A DNA stretch of 64,000 nucleotides from 66-474 sp964489055 (GTDB lineage Bacteria; Pseudomonadota; Gammaproteobacteria; Xanthomonadales; Rhodanobacteraceae), in assembly GCA_964489055.1 (NCBI GenBank), contig CAZAXF010000003.1, positions 73,066 to 137,065 on the forward strand. Reading direction: 5' to 3'. The position numbers and the translations under genes are program-made. The notes beneath the pieces were generated by a model that ran no database searches, was not told the origin of the DNA, and was given only the letters and a program-made list of their open reading frames with translations. This document shows, piece after piece, positions 27,177 to 35,254 of this stretch; position 1 is the stretch's first letter, and each line of letters begins with the position of its first letter.

Positions 27177-29047
27177 GCCCTGCGGACTTCCCGCTGCATT
27201 TCCTGCGGCCATGGTGGTGGCTGGCGCTGCTGCCGCTGCCGTTGGTGCTCTGGATGCTGGTCCGCGGACGTGCGGGCGCGGCCGCGCTGGCGCGGCTGGC
27301 CGACGCGGCATTGTTGCCGCATCTGCTGCACGATGCGGGGACGCGCCGGCGCACCGTGCTGGTGCTGGTGGCGCTGGCCTGGTTGCTTGGCACGGCGGCG
27401 CTGGCCGGTCCGGCCTGGCAACGCGTGGCGGTTCCGCTGTACGTCAATGGTGCGGCACGGGTGGTGGCGCTGTCGCTGTCCAACGACATGCTGGCGGCCG
27501 ACCTGCCGCCCAACCGCCTGACCCGCGCCCGCTTCGCCGTGCGCGACCTCATCGATGGTGCCGGTGACGCGCGCACCGCGCTGGTTGCCTATGCAGGCGC
27601 GGCCTTCACCGTGGCGCCATTGACCAGCGACAAGAACACCGTGTTCAACCTGTTGCATGCGCTGCAGCCCGACGTGATGCCGGTGCAGGGCAACGACGCC
27701 GCGGCCGGCATCGAGCAGGGCCTGAAACTGCTGCGCGACGCGCATGTGCGCGGCGGGCAGATCATCGTGGTCACCGATCAGGCCGGGCATGCCGCGGTGG
27801 CCGCCGCGCGCAAGGCCCGCGCCGCAGGCGTGCGCGTGGACGTACTGGGCGTGGGCACGGCGCAGGGCGCGCCGGTGCCCAGGGCCGGCGGTGGATTCGC
27901 CACCGGACACGGCGGCACGCTGCTGGCGCGCCGCGAGGACGCCGCGCTGCGTGCAGTCGCGGCGGCCGGTGGCGGCACCTACCGCGTGTTGCCGCCGGGT
28001 GGCGGCCCCACGCCCACATTCCGGGCCCCGCTCGCCGATGCCGGCCATGCCAGCGATGCACAACGCGCGCGGATCTGGCGCGATGGCGGCATCTGGTTGC
28101 TTCCGGTGCTGCTGGTACTGGCTGCACTGGCGTTCCGGCGCGGCTGGCTGCTGGCGCTGGCGGTGCTGGCGGTGCCGGTGGCGATGCCCGCGGCGCACGC
28201 CGCGACGTCATCGTCGTGGTGGGCCAACCGCAACCAGCGTGCCGAACAGGCGTTGCGCGCGGACGAGCCGCGCCGGGCGCTCGAGCTTGCCACCTCGCCG
28301 GCCCTCCGCGGCGCGGCGGAATACCGTGCCGGCGACTGGGCGGCCGCGGCGAAGGACTTCGCCAAGGGCGACGATGCCCGCGCGCACTACAACCTTGGCA
28401 ATGCACTGGCCAGGGCCGGCAAGTATCCGCAGGCCATCGCGGCCTATCGTGAGGCCCTGCGCCAGGACCCGGATTTTGCCGATGCGCGTGCCAACCTCGA
28501 CGCGGTCAAGGACTGGCTCAAGCACCACACCAGCCACGCTTCGCCGTCACCGCAGCGCGGATCATCCGGACAACACGGCAGGTCCGCGCAGTCGAACGCG
28601 GGTTCGTCACGCACGCAAGGCGGCGCGCAGCGGCAATCGGGCGGCGGCGCCGGCTCGAAGCAATCGTCCCGGTCGGCACGGCAGCAGGGCGAAGGCGGGC
28701 AGGAATCCGGGCGCGCCGCGCCTTCGGGCCACGGCCAGGCGGCCGGCCGGAACCGGCAGAGTGAATCCGCGGTCAAGGGTAAACAGGAAGGCGACGAAGC
28801 CGCGCGCGCGGCGCGTGGGCTTGACGAACAACTGCAACGCGCGGAACGCGGCCAGGCACATTCGAAAGACGCGGCATCGGGTCCGTTCGCACTCGGCCGG
28901 AACCGGGCGCATCCCCACGATGGCCTCAGTGCCGAACAGCGCGCGTTGCTGCAGTCGGTGCCGGATGACCCCGGCGCGTTGCTGCGGCGCAAGTTCGAGC
29001 TGGAATGGCAACAGCGCCACGGACAATCGTCGAATGGAGGATCTTGA
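27173..29047 (+). CDS. VWA plus TPR membrane protein (BatB/BatC fusion type) with degenerate MIDAS
   Basis: This 624-residue protein combines a BatB-like VWA domain with a BatC-like TPR region. Two N-terminal helices precede the VWA domain, which runs from about residue 95. Where active VWA domains have DxSxS, this one reads S101-L-S-N-D, so the metal-binding Asp is lost; the later site reads VVTDQAGH instead of TDG. Two more helices lie near 305-345. A TPR stretch (ARAHYNLGNALARAGKYPQA) follows, then a 150-residue Ser/Gly/Gln/Arg-rich disordered tail. It overlaps the gene before it by four bases and the gene after it by one. Confidence 0.88.
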   Translation: MSPADFPLHFLRPWWWLALLPLPLVLWMLVRGRAGAAALARLADAALLPHLLHDAGTRRRTVLVLVALAWLLGTAALAGPAWQRVAVPLYVNGAARVVALSLSNDMLAADLPPNRLTRARFAVRDLIDGAGDARTALVAYAGAAFTVAPLTSDKNTVFNLLHALQPDVMPVQGNDAAAGIEQGLKLLRDAHVRGGQIIVVTDQAGHAAVAAARKARAAGVRVDVLGVGTAQGAPVPRAGGGFATGHGGTLLARREDAALRAVAAAGGGTYRVLPPGGGPTPTFRAPLADAGHASDAQRARIWRDGGIWLLPVLLVLAALAFRRGWLLALAVLAVPVAMPAAHAATSSSWWANRNQRAEQALRADEPRRALELATSPALRGAAEYRAGDWAAAAKDFAKGDDARAHYNLGNALARAGKYPQAIAAYREALRQDPDFADARANLDAVKDWLKHHTSHASPSPQRGSSGQHGRSAQSNAGSSRTQGGAQRQSGGGAGSKQSSRSARQQGEGGQESGRAAPSGHGQAAGRNRQSESAVKGKQEGDEAARAARGLDEQLQRAERGQAHSKDAASGPFALGRNRAHPHDGLSAEQRALLQSVPDDPGALLRRKFELEWQQRHGQSSNGGS

Positions 29048-30882
29048 TGATGCGACGCTGGTGGATCATGTTGCTGGTGGTGCTGGCCCCGGTTGCGCAG
29101 GCCGCGACGGTGCATGCGTTCCTGGATCGCAGCCACGTCAGCCTCGGTGACACGGTAACGCTCAACGTCACCAGCACCGGGTCGCTGGGCAACCCCGACC
29201 TGTCGCCGTTGCAGCGCGACTTCCAGGTGCTCGGCACCTCGCGTTCGCGCAGCGTCCAGATCGTCAACGGCAAGACCACCAGCACGTCGCAACTGGGCGT
29301 CGCCCTGAAGCCGCGGCATGCCGGCACGCTCACCATCCCGGCGCTGGACATCGGTGGTGCGCAGACCACGCCACTGACCGTGGACGTGACCGCGGCGCCC
29401 AGCGGCGGGCAGGGCAAGGTCGGCGACGCCGCATTCATGCAGGCCAGCGTGCTCTCCAGTTCGCCCTGGGTCGGCCAGCAGACGGTCTACACCGTGCGCC
29501 TTTACTACCAGCCCGGCGTGCAGGGTTCCCTGGCCGATCCGCACGCCGACGGCGCGCGACTGATCCCCATCGGCCACGCCCACACCTCCATGACCCAGCG
29601 CAACGGATACGCGTACAAGGTGCTCGAGCGGCGCTGGGCGCTGATCCCCCAGCGTGCCGGTGCAATCACCGTGCAGGGCCCGGCATTCCAGGGCCAGGGC
29701 ACGGGCGCCGGCAATCTCCAGTCCCTGCTGAACAACCCCAACAGCCTGTTCAACAATCCCAACGCGTTGTTGAACGCGCCGTTCCCGGGCAGCGGTGCCG
29801 CGGTCCGGGCCGTGGCACCGAGCGTGCACATCCAGGCGCGTGCCGCGCCCGCCGGCGCGGGCAAGCCCTGGCTGCCGGCACGCAACGTCGAACTGAAGCT
29901 CACGGGCCTGCCCGCCGGTGGCAAGGTCCGGGCCGGCGTGCCGTTGACGGTGACGTTGCAGATCGATGCCGAGGGCAAGTCCGCCGATGCGCTGCCCGAG
30001 CCCGAACTTCCAGCGATCGCGAACGCGCGCGTGTATCCCGACCAGACCCGCGACACCACCGACACCAGCGGCGAATGGCTGCATGGAACGCGTACCCGCA
30101 GCTTCGCCATCATTCCCGATGGCAAGGGCAAGCTGACGATCCCCGCGATCACGCTGGACTGGTGGAACGTGGTGCGCGGCCACGCCGAGCAGGCCACCTT
30201 GCCCGCGCACACCCTGCAGGTCGCCGCGGCCGTTGCCGGCCAGGGCAGCGTGGCCGCGCCGCCCGCCGCCGCGGCAAGCGTGACCAGCACCAGCCATGAC
30301 ATTGCCGGGGCGGCGACCGGTGCGGGCACACCCGCGAACGCCGCGGGCTTCCGCTGGCGGGACATTGCCATCGCCAGTTTCGCGCTGTGGTTGCTGGTAT
30401 TGCTGGGCGCGCTGGCGTGGTGGGCGTATCGGCGCGGTACGCGTCACCGTCACGGCAACGTCCCGCCACCGGGTCCGCCCCGGACCATCGACGGCGGGGA
30501 GGCGGAGACAACCCGCGCCACACCGCCCGAAGACGCCGAAACCGGCGATGCGCCCGCGGCAAAGTCCGGCGCCCTGCGGCAACGCGCCCTGGACGCGGCA
30601 CGTTCCGGCGATGCCGCCGCCTGCGAACACGCACTGCTGGCGTGGGCGCGCGCGTCCCGTCCGGCGCTGACGAATGCGGGCGCGCTGCGCGAAGCCCTGG
30701 CCGACGCCGGGCAGCGCGATGCGCTGGACGCCCTGCAGCGCGCCCGTTGGCGGGGCGGCGACCCGGCCACCGCGTGTCAGGCGGTCGCGCGATCCTTTGC
30801 GCAGGGCTTCATTTGGTGCGATGACGACAAACCAACACCGGTACAAGACACGGACCTGCCGCCGCTGTACCCCTCGCCCTGA
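29047..30882 (+). CDS. BatD-like protein
   Basis: This 611-residue protein has a signal peptide (MMRRWWIMLLVVLAPVAQAA), then several beta-sandwich modules, with DRSHVSLGDTVTLNVTSTGS and SVQIVNGKTTSTSQLGVALK near the N-terminus as in BatD/oxygen-tolerance proteins. One transmembrane helix near residue 445 precedes a cytoplasmic helical tail. A repeat of NNPNSLFNNPNALLN lies in the middle. Translation starts at the A of the previous stop (TGATG). It closes the operon. Confidence 0.87.
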   Translation: MMRRWWIMLLVVLAPVAQAATVHAFLDRSHVSLGDTVTLNVTSTGSLGNPDLSPLQRDFQVLGTSRSRSVQIVNGKTTSTSQLGVALKPRHAGTLTIPALDIGGAQTTPLTVDVTAAPSGGQGKVGDAAFMQASVLSSSPWVGQQTVYTVRLYYQPGVQGSLADPHADGARLIPIGHAHTSMTQRNGYAYKVLERRWALIPQRAGAITVQGPAFQGQGTGAGNLQSLLNNPNSLFNNPNALLNAPFPGSGAAVRAVAPSVHIQARAAPAGAGKPWLPARNVELKLTGLPAGGKVRAGVPLTVTLQIDAEGKSADALPEPELPAIANARVYPDQTRDTTDTSGEWLHGTRTRSFAIIPDGKGKLTIPAITLDWWNVVRGHAEQATLPAHTLQVAAAVAGQGSVAAPPAAAASVTSTSHDIAGAATGAGTPANAAGFRWRDIAIASFALWLLVLLGALAWWAYRRGTRHRHGNVPPPGPPRTIDGGEAETTRATPPEDAETGDAPAAKSGALRQRALDAARSGDAAACEHALLAWARASRPALTNAGALREALADAGQRDALDALQRARWRGGDPATACQAVARSFAQGFIWCDDDKPTPVQDTDLPPLYPSP

Positions 30883-30926
30883 CGAATCGCTTTGCTTTCT
30901 CTCCCTTCGGGGTGAGGGCGGTGTTT

Positions 30927-30949
30927 GCGACCTGCCGGGGGCAGGTCGC
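30927..30949. terminator. Terminator-like hairpin after the Bat operon
   Basis: GCGACCTGCC pairs perfectly with GGCAGGTCGC around a GGG loop, about 45 bp after batD. No T run follows, so it may be a repeat rather than a functional terminator. Confidence 0.35.
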
Positions 30950-30984
30950 GCTGCCGTATCCCGCGGGGATCCGCCAGGGGTGCA

Positions 30985-31034
30985 GGGCGGACACCGTCCG
31001 CCGTGCGTTGCATGGCGGGCAGTGCCCGCCCTAC
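30985..31034. repeat. Double-palindrome repeat GGCGGACACCGTCCGCC, copy 1
   Basis: Two adjacent palindromes, GGCGGACACCGTCCGCC and GGCGGGCAGTGCCCGCC, end in CTAC. The same pair recurs at 48688-48728 and 48793-48833, with single halves at 48848 and 48953. It sits between the convergent batD and macro-domain genes. Confidence 0.75.
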
Positions 31035-31074
31035 CGTGGGACGATGGTCGATTCTGGTCGCGCGCGCATCGCCG

Positions 31075-31632
31075 TCATCGCCGCGGCCCCTGGTCATCCG
31101 CGATCGCGACATGCAACCGTTCCGCCGCGGCCTTCCAGGCCTGCGCCATGTCCGGATCGAACGCGCACAGCACGATGCGGCGCGCGGTGTGCATCCGGTG
31201 CTGTTCCTCGCCCAGTACCGTCATCGCCACGCCGGCGGCGGCGTCGCGCGGGTAGCCGTACACCCCGCAACTGATGGCGGGGAACGCGAGGCTGTCGATG
31301 GCGTGCTCGCGCGCCAGTGCCAGCGAGTTGCGGTAGCAGGCCGCCAGCACGTCCGGTTCGCCGCGCTCGCCGCCGTTCCAGACGGGGCCTACCGTGTGGA
31401 TCACGAAACGCGCCGGCAGGTCGAACCCCGGCGTGATCCGCGCCTCGCCGGTCGGGCAGCGCACGCCCGGGCGTACCTCGTCGATGGCCCGGCACGCTTC
31501 CAGCAGACGCGGTCCGGCCGCGCGGTGGATGGCACCATCGACGCCGCCGCCGCCCAGCAGCGTCTCGTTTGCCGCGTTGACGATGGCATCGACGCGCAGG
31601 GAAGTGATGTCGGTCTGGATGATTTCGATCAT
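31075..31632 (-). CDS. Macro-domain O-acetyl-ADP-ribose deacetylase
   Basis: This 185-residue protein has the MacroD/YmdB hallmarks: VDAIVNAANETLLGGGGVDG near residues 17-36, HTVGPVWNGGERGE, and SLAFPAISCGVYGYPRDAAA. Members remove the acetyl group from O-acetyl-ADP-ribose and hydrolyse mono-ADP-ribose links on proteins. The ATG at 31632 gives the standard start MIEIIQTDIT; an ATG 26 codons upstream has no family support. It is a single gene downstream of mscL. Confidence 0.92.
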   Translation of the reverse strand: MIEIIQTDITSLRVDAIVNAANETLLGGGGVDGAIHRAAGPRLLEACRAIDEVRPGVRCPTGEARITPGFDLPARFVIHTVGPVWNGGERGEPDVLAACYRNSLALAREHAIDSLAFPAISCGVYGYPRDAAAGVAMTVLGEEQHRMHTARRIVLCAFDPDMAQAWKAAAERLHVAIADDQGPRR

Positions 31633-31724
31633 CGTGGAGCCTCGGCGACGAATGTCTCGCCATTCCGGGGTCGCGCGCAGCGCCGAACCCCGAAGCCATT
31701 GATGCCCCAATCATATGGCACCGG

Positions 31725-31749
31725 ATCCCGGCCAATCCATGGCCGGGAT
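31725..31749 (-). terminator. Terminator-like hairpin after mscL
   Basis: ATCCCGGCC pairs perfectly with GGCCGGGAT around a seven-base loop, 17 bp beyond the mscL stop on the leftward strand. No clear T run follows. Confidence 0.4.
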
Positions 31750-31766
31750 GACCAGGCGCACACGAC

Positions 31767-32165
31767 TTATGGCGTGCGCTGCTGCAGCAGGTCGCGGATT
31801 TCCGTCAACAGCGCCACCTCCGGTGACGGCCCGGCGGGCTTTTGTTCCTTCTTCGGCATCGCCCTTTCCAGCAGCTTGATCACGATGAAGATTGCCAGCG
31901 CAATGATGATGAACGCGATGATGGTGTCGACGAAGGCGCCGTAGGTGATGGCCACCTCCTTGTGCGTGTCCGATGCGGCCTGGATGACCACCTTCATGTT
32001 CTTGAAGTTGATGCCCGCCGTGAGGACCCCGAGCGGCGGCATGATGATGTCGCTCACCAGCGATTTCACGACCGCGCCGAATGCACCGCCGATGACCACC
32101 GCGACGGCCAGATCGACCACGTTGCCACGCATGATGAACGCCTTGAAATCTTTCGCAAAGCTCAT
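31767..32165 (-). CDS. mscL: MscL, large-conductance mechanosensitive channel
   Basis: This 132-residue inner-membrane protein opens under membrane tension to release osmolytes. It starts MSFAKDFKAFIMRGNVVDLA, with the amphipathic N-helix and TM1 VVIGGAFGAVVKSLVSDIIM. TM2 is FVDTIIAFIIIALAIFIVIK, and the cytoplasmic bundle ends EVALLTEIRDLLQQ. Length and motifs are standard. An ATG 20 codons upstream is not favoured. Confidence 0.95.
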   Translation of the reverse strand: MSFAKDFKAFIMRGNVVDLAVAVVIGGAFGAVVKSLVSDIIMPPLGVLTAGINFKNMKVVIQAASDTHKEVAITYGAFVDTIIAFIIIALAIFIVIKLLERAMPKKEQKPAGPSPEVALLTEIRDLLQQRTP

Positions 32166-32264
32166 TGCGTACTCCTTGTGCTGAAGGTGACCGGATACCC
32201 CCCTGCCGCGTCGCGGCGCGTTCATTTATGCACTGCCGCGCGGCGCACGCAACCGGCGTGTCGA

Positions 32265-32954
32265 TCAGGTGATGCGGCCTTCCAGCACGGCGATGTCTTG
32301 CAACCGGGCACGCAAACGGTCGCCGCGTTCCAATGGCCCCACGCCGGCCGGCGTGCCGGTGAAGACCAGGTCACCGGGCTGCAGCTCGAACAGCTTCGAA
32401 AGCTCGGCGATGATGTCGGGTACCGGAAAGATCATGTCGGCGATATCGGCGCACTGGCGCGGCTCGCCATTCACCTCCAGCGACAACTTCGCGTGCGTCG
32501 GATGCCCGATCCCGGCAGCGGCGCGCAGTGCCGAGACCGGCGCCGAATGATCGAAGCCCTTGGCCACGTCCCACGGCAGGCCTTTCGCCTTCATCGCCGC
32601 CTGCAGGTCGCGGCGGGTCAAATCCAGCCCCACGCCGTAGCCGAACACGCAATCGAGAGCCTGCGCCGGATCTATGTCGCGCCCACCGGCGTGCAGGCCC
32701 ACGACCATCTCCACCTCGTGGTGCAGCTCGCCCGTCACCGATGGATACGGAATGTCACCGCCTTCGGCCATCAGCGCGTCGGCCGGTTTCATGAAGAACA
32801 CCGGGTTGGCGCGGCCCACCGCCTGCGCACCCATTTCCTTCGCGTGCGACGCGTAGTTGCGGCCGATGCAGTAGATGCGGTGCACCGGAAAGCGCCTGTC
32901 GCTGTCGAGGATTGGCAAGCTTGGCGTGGCGGGTAGGTCAAACAGGAAGGACAC
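32265..32954 (-). CDS. Fumarylacetoacetate hydrolase (FAH) family protein
   Basis: This 229-residue enzyme has the FAH-fold signature: RIYCIGRNYASHAKEMG, FFMKPADALM, the metal ligands in GELHHEVEMVV, and the late VFTGTPAGVGPL. Close relatives are acylpyruvases or oxaloacetate tautomerase/decarboxylases; the exact substrate cannot be read from sequence. The GTG at 32954 is chosen because the longer frame to 33089 translates an intergenic repeat (HPALRATLSRRER). It lies downstream of the permease remnant. Confidence 0.87.
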   Translation of the reverse strand: MSFLFDLPATPSLPILDSDRRFPVHRIYCIGRNYASHAKEMGAQAVGRANPVFFMKPADALMAEGGDIPYPSVTGELHHEVEMVVGLHAGGRDIDPAQALDCVFGYGVGLDLTRRDLQAAMKAKGLPWDVAKGFDHSAPVSALRAAAGIGHPTHAKLSLEVNGEPRQCADIADMIFPVPDIIAELSKLFELQPGDLVFTGTPAGVGPLERGDRLRARLQDIAVLEGRIT

Positions 32955-33085
32955 GGGCGTGGTCTCGCGATCGGTGAGGTCCCTCTCCCTTCGGGAGAGG
33001 GTGGCGCGCAGCGCCGGGTGAGGGTACGACGCTCGCGCAAGGCCTGCCAATAACCGTTTCGGGCATGCCGGCGTGTTCGGGTCGC

Positions 33086-33462
33086 TCATTCGTCCTGCAA
33101 GGCCTTTGTCAACGGCGCCCGCACCGCGCGGACGATGGGCCAGTGCGCACTCGATACACCCACAGGATCAACACGTATGCGAACGTCCAGCCGACGACAC
33201 CGGCGCCCACGCGCATCCGGAACTGGATCGCCGAACCCATCGCGGAGGACCCCACTTCGTGACCGTTCACCGCAAGCCATGCCACCATCACCGCGATGCC
33301 CGCGCACACCGGACCGATCACCAGCACCTCGACCAGCAGCGTCAGCGCCAGGCTGAGCGCGTTGATGACCGCGAGGGCAAGTACGAGGTACGCGGTTCTT
33401 TCGCGCCCATTGCGCAATGCGCTCACAGCCAGAACGAGATCGCGTGCACCATTTGCGTCCAT
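33086..33462 (-). pseudogene. Chimeric remnant of an FtsX/MacB-type permease pair
   Basis: The translation starts with a stretch (ALRNGRERTAYLVLALAV) resembling the N-terminus of the permease at 35255-36418 (NLRSGTGRAVYLVITLAV). It then jumps into the C-terminal end of the other permease type, matching 34066-35253 closely (AWLAVNGHEVGSSAMGSAIQ). Near 33155 a two-base insertion shifts the frame, after which PIVRAVRAPLTKALQDE continues to a stop. I read it as a third leftward pair reduced by internal deletion. No complete protein can be made. Confidence 0.82.
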
Positions 33463-33550
33463 CGTATCGGCTCGACGACAGAACCTGCCGAGTTATCGAA
33501 CACATCACCAGAAATCAGCGCCGCTGGTACGGCGTGTGCTGATCGACGTG

Positions 33551-33808
33551 TCATCCGCCGACAAGTTTGTCGTACGCCGCGTGGCTACCAATCCAGAACC
33601 AAACAACCTCGTTCGGAGCCTGCACACCCAGTGCCCGGTAGTGCAGTCCGACCCGGACAGACCGGAAGCGCCCCACCTGCTTGAAGTGAAGCGAGGGATG
33701 ATTCGGATCGACCTTGAGAAGCTGGTAGTTCCTGTCTGCAAGCCGCTGCACCTGCGCTGGAAGTGATGAGTAGGCCTTCCAGAATGCCGGTGTGGCGGAG
33801 TGCTTCAC
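33551..33808 (-). CDS. RelE/ParE-family toxin
   Basis: This 85-residue basic protein matches small RelE/ParE-superfamily toxins, with AFWKAYSSLPAQVQRLADRN and FRSVRVGLHYRALGV and the ending WFWIGSHAAYDKLVGG. Such toxins usually cleave mRNA at the ribosome or inhibit gyrase; which applies here cannot be told. The GTG start at 33808 overlaps the antitoxin stop in GTGA. A longer frame upstream translates the antitoxin gene in the wrong phase. Confidence 0.83.
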   Translation of the reverse strand: MKHSATPAFWKAYSSLPAQVQRLADRNYQLLKVDPNHPSLHFKQVGRFRSVRVGLHYRALGVQAPNEVVWFWIGSHAAYDKLVGG

Positions 33809-34005
33809 AGAGTGCTGGTATTGCCAGCACGATGCGCCTGAAGAGCTGCTTCCGCGAGATGGTCCAGATTGCCGGCAGCAGCATCGCGTTCGATCTGACG
33901 GTCCCACTCGTCGGCATCGAATTTCGAATACCAGGCACGGAAGCGCTCAAGCTCTTCCGGTGAGAGCCTGGATACCTGATCTTCGATTTGCTGAACCTTG
34001 CTCAT
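33805..34005 (-). CDS. Antitoxin partner of the RelE/ParE-family toxin
   Basis: This 66-residue acidic protein contains SRLSPEELERFRAWYSKFDA then DEWDRQIERDAAAGNLDHLA, the usual pattern of antitoxins encoded just before this toxin type. It ends in a flexible tail. The antitoxin comes first in the operon, with a four-base overlap to the toxin. The pair lies between an intact permease gene and the permease remnant, on the same strand, 60 bp after the permease stop. It may have been inserted there. Confidence 0.82.
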   Translation of the reverse strand: MSKVQQIEDQVSRLSPEELERFRAWYSKFDADEWDRQIERDAAAGNLDHLAEAALQAHRAGNTSTL

Positions 34006-34065
34006 GTCGCGAGATTACCAGAAGTGTGTCCGCGGCGGTGAAGAGCGCAGTGAACGTGGAGCGGA

Positions 34066-35253
34066 TTACTCATCCTGCAGCGTCCGGGTCAACGGCGCCC
34101 GCACCGCGCGCACGATGGGCCAGAGCGCACTCAGCACGCCCAGGATCAGCACATACGCGCACGTCCAGCCGACGACGCCGGCGCCGACGTGCATCCGGAA
34201 CTGGATTGCCGAGCCCATCGCGGAGGACCCGACTTCGTGGCCGTTGACCGCCAGCCATGCCACCAGCACCGCGATGCCCGCGCACACCGCACCGATCACC
34301 AGCACCTCGACCAGCAGCGCCACCGCCAGTGCACCGCGTCCAAAGCCGACCGCGCGCTGGATCGCAAGCTCGCGCCTGCGTGCGGCCAGCGCCAGGCCAA
34401 GCGCGTTGACGACCGCGAGGATCGCGCCCAATCCCAGTGCCACGGCGATGCCCTGGATTGCGATTGTCAAGAAGTACTGCAGGAATCCCGCCTGCATGGT
34501 GTAGTAGCCGCGCTGGCGTATTGCGTGCAGGCCCTGGATTCGAGGGTCGTCCTTCAGCGCCTGCTTGAACGTCTTGAATGCCGCGGGCGAAGTCAGCCTG
34601 ACCCACAGGCAGGTCAGGGTGCCCTGTGCATGGTAGGCTGACTGCAGTGCTGCCATGCCGGTCCACAGTTCGGACTCCCAGAATCCGCCGCCGGCCGAGA
34701 ATTCGCCGCTGACGCGCCACGGGTGCCGGTGGATCTGCGTGGTGGCGCCCGTGTCCAGCGCCACGAAACCGCGTGCGGCGGCGACGCCCGCGATCAGCTC
34801 GTCCCTGCCCGTGGCGAAGCGCCGACCCGAGCGCATCGAGATGGCGTGGCCAAGCACGTCCCAGAACATCGGCGTGACGCCGCGCACCAAGACCGTTGCG
34901 GTGCTGCCGTCCTTGCGGCGCAGCCGTGCATCCACCACGAATTGGGGCGCAACCAGTGGACGTCCCTGCGCATCGTGCGCAACCCCCGATAACGAACCCA
35001 CCAGCGCGGCGAGCTCCGGCTTGAAGCCCGCCCCCGACTCGTTGAACGAATTGCCCGATACCACCACCGCGACATCGGGCAATCCGGTGTTGCCGGCCAG
35101 CCGCTTCAGACCGGCCGGCAGCGTCAGCAATACCGCCAGCGTGATGCCCGCGATGATGAACCCGAACGCGATCAGCAGCGTGTGCCGCGGGCGTGCCAGT
35201 GCGGCGAAAAGGCCGGTGCCGAGGCTGCTCGCAACTTCGCGCAGGAAGGCCAT
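34066..35253 (-). CDS. FtsX/MacB-type ABC permease, pair A, subunit 1
   Basis: This 395-residue protein has an N-terminal helix (LLIAFGFIIAGITLAVLLTL), a large periplasmic MacB-like domain (about 45-275) and three C-terminal helices, the layout of MacB-type permeases. Typical parts are AARRRELAIQRAVGF after the second helix and PIVRAVRAPLTRTLQ at the end. No ATPase domain is present. It is a close paralogue of 37333-38523 and a more distant one of 44639-45943. The gap to the pair A subunit 2 gene is one base. Confidence 0.88.
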   Translation of the reverse strand: MAFLREVASSLGTGLFAALARPRHTLLIAFGFIIAGITLAVLLTLPAGLKRLAGNTGLPDVAVVVSGNSFNESGAGFKPELAALVGSLSGVAHDAQGRPLVAPQFVVDARLRRKDGSTATVLVRGVTPMFWDVLGHAISMRSGRRFATGRDELIAGVAAARGFVALDTGATTQIHRHPWRVSGEFSAGGGFWESELWTGMAALQSAYHAQGTLTCLWVRLTSPAAFKTFKQALKDDPRIQGLHAIRQRGYYTMQAGFLQYFLTIAIQGIAVALGLGAILAVVNALGLALAARRRELAIQRAVGFGRGALAVALLVEVLVIGAVCAGIAVLVAWLAVNGHEVGSSAMGSAIQFRMHVGAGVVGWTCAYVLILGVLSALWPIVRAVRAPLTRTLQDE

Positions 35254-35254
35254 C

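Noticed and set aside
32955..33089. Longer N-terminus for the FAH-family protein
   Set aside because: The extra residues (HPALRATLSRRER) are the translation of a common intergenic repeat, so the GTG at 32954 was chosen.
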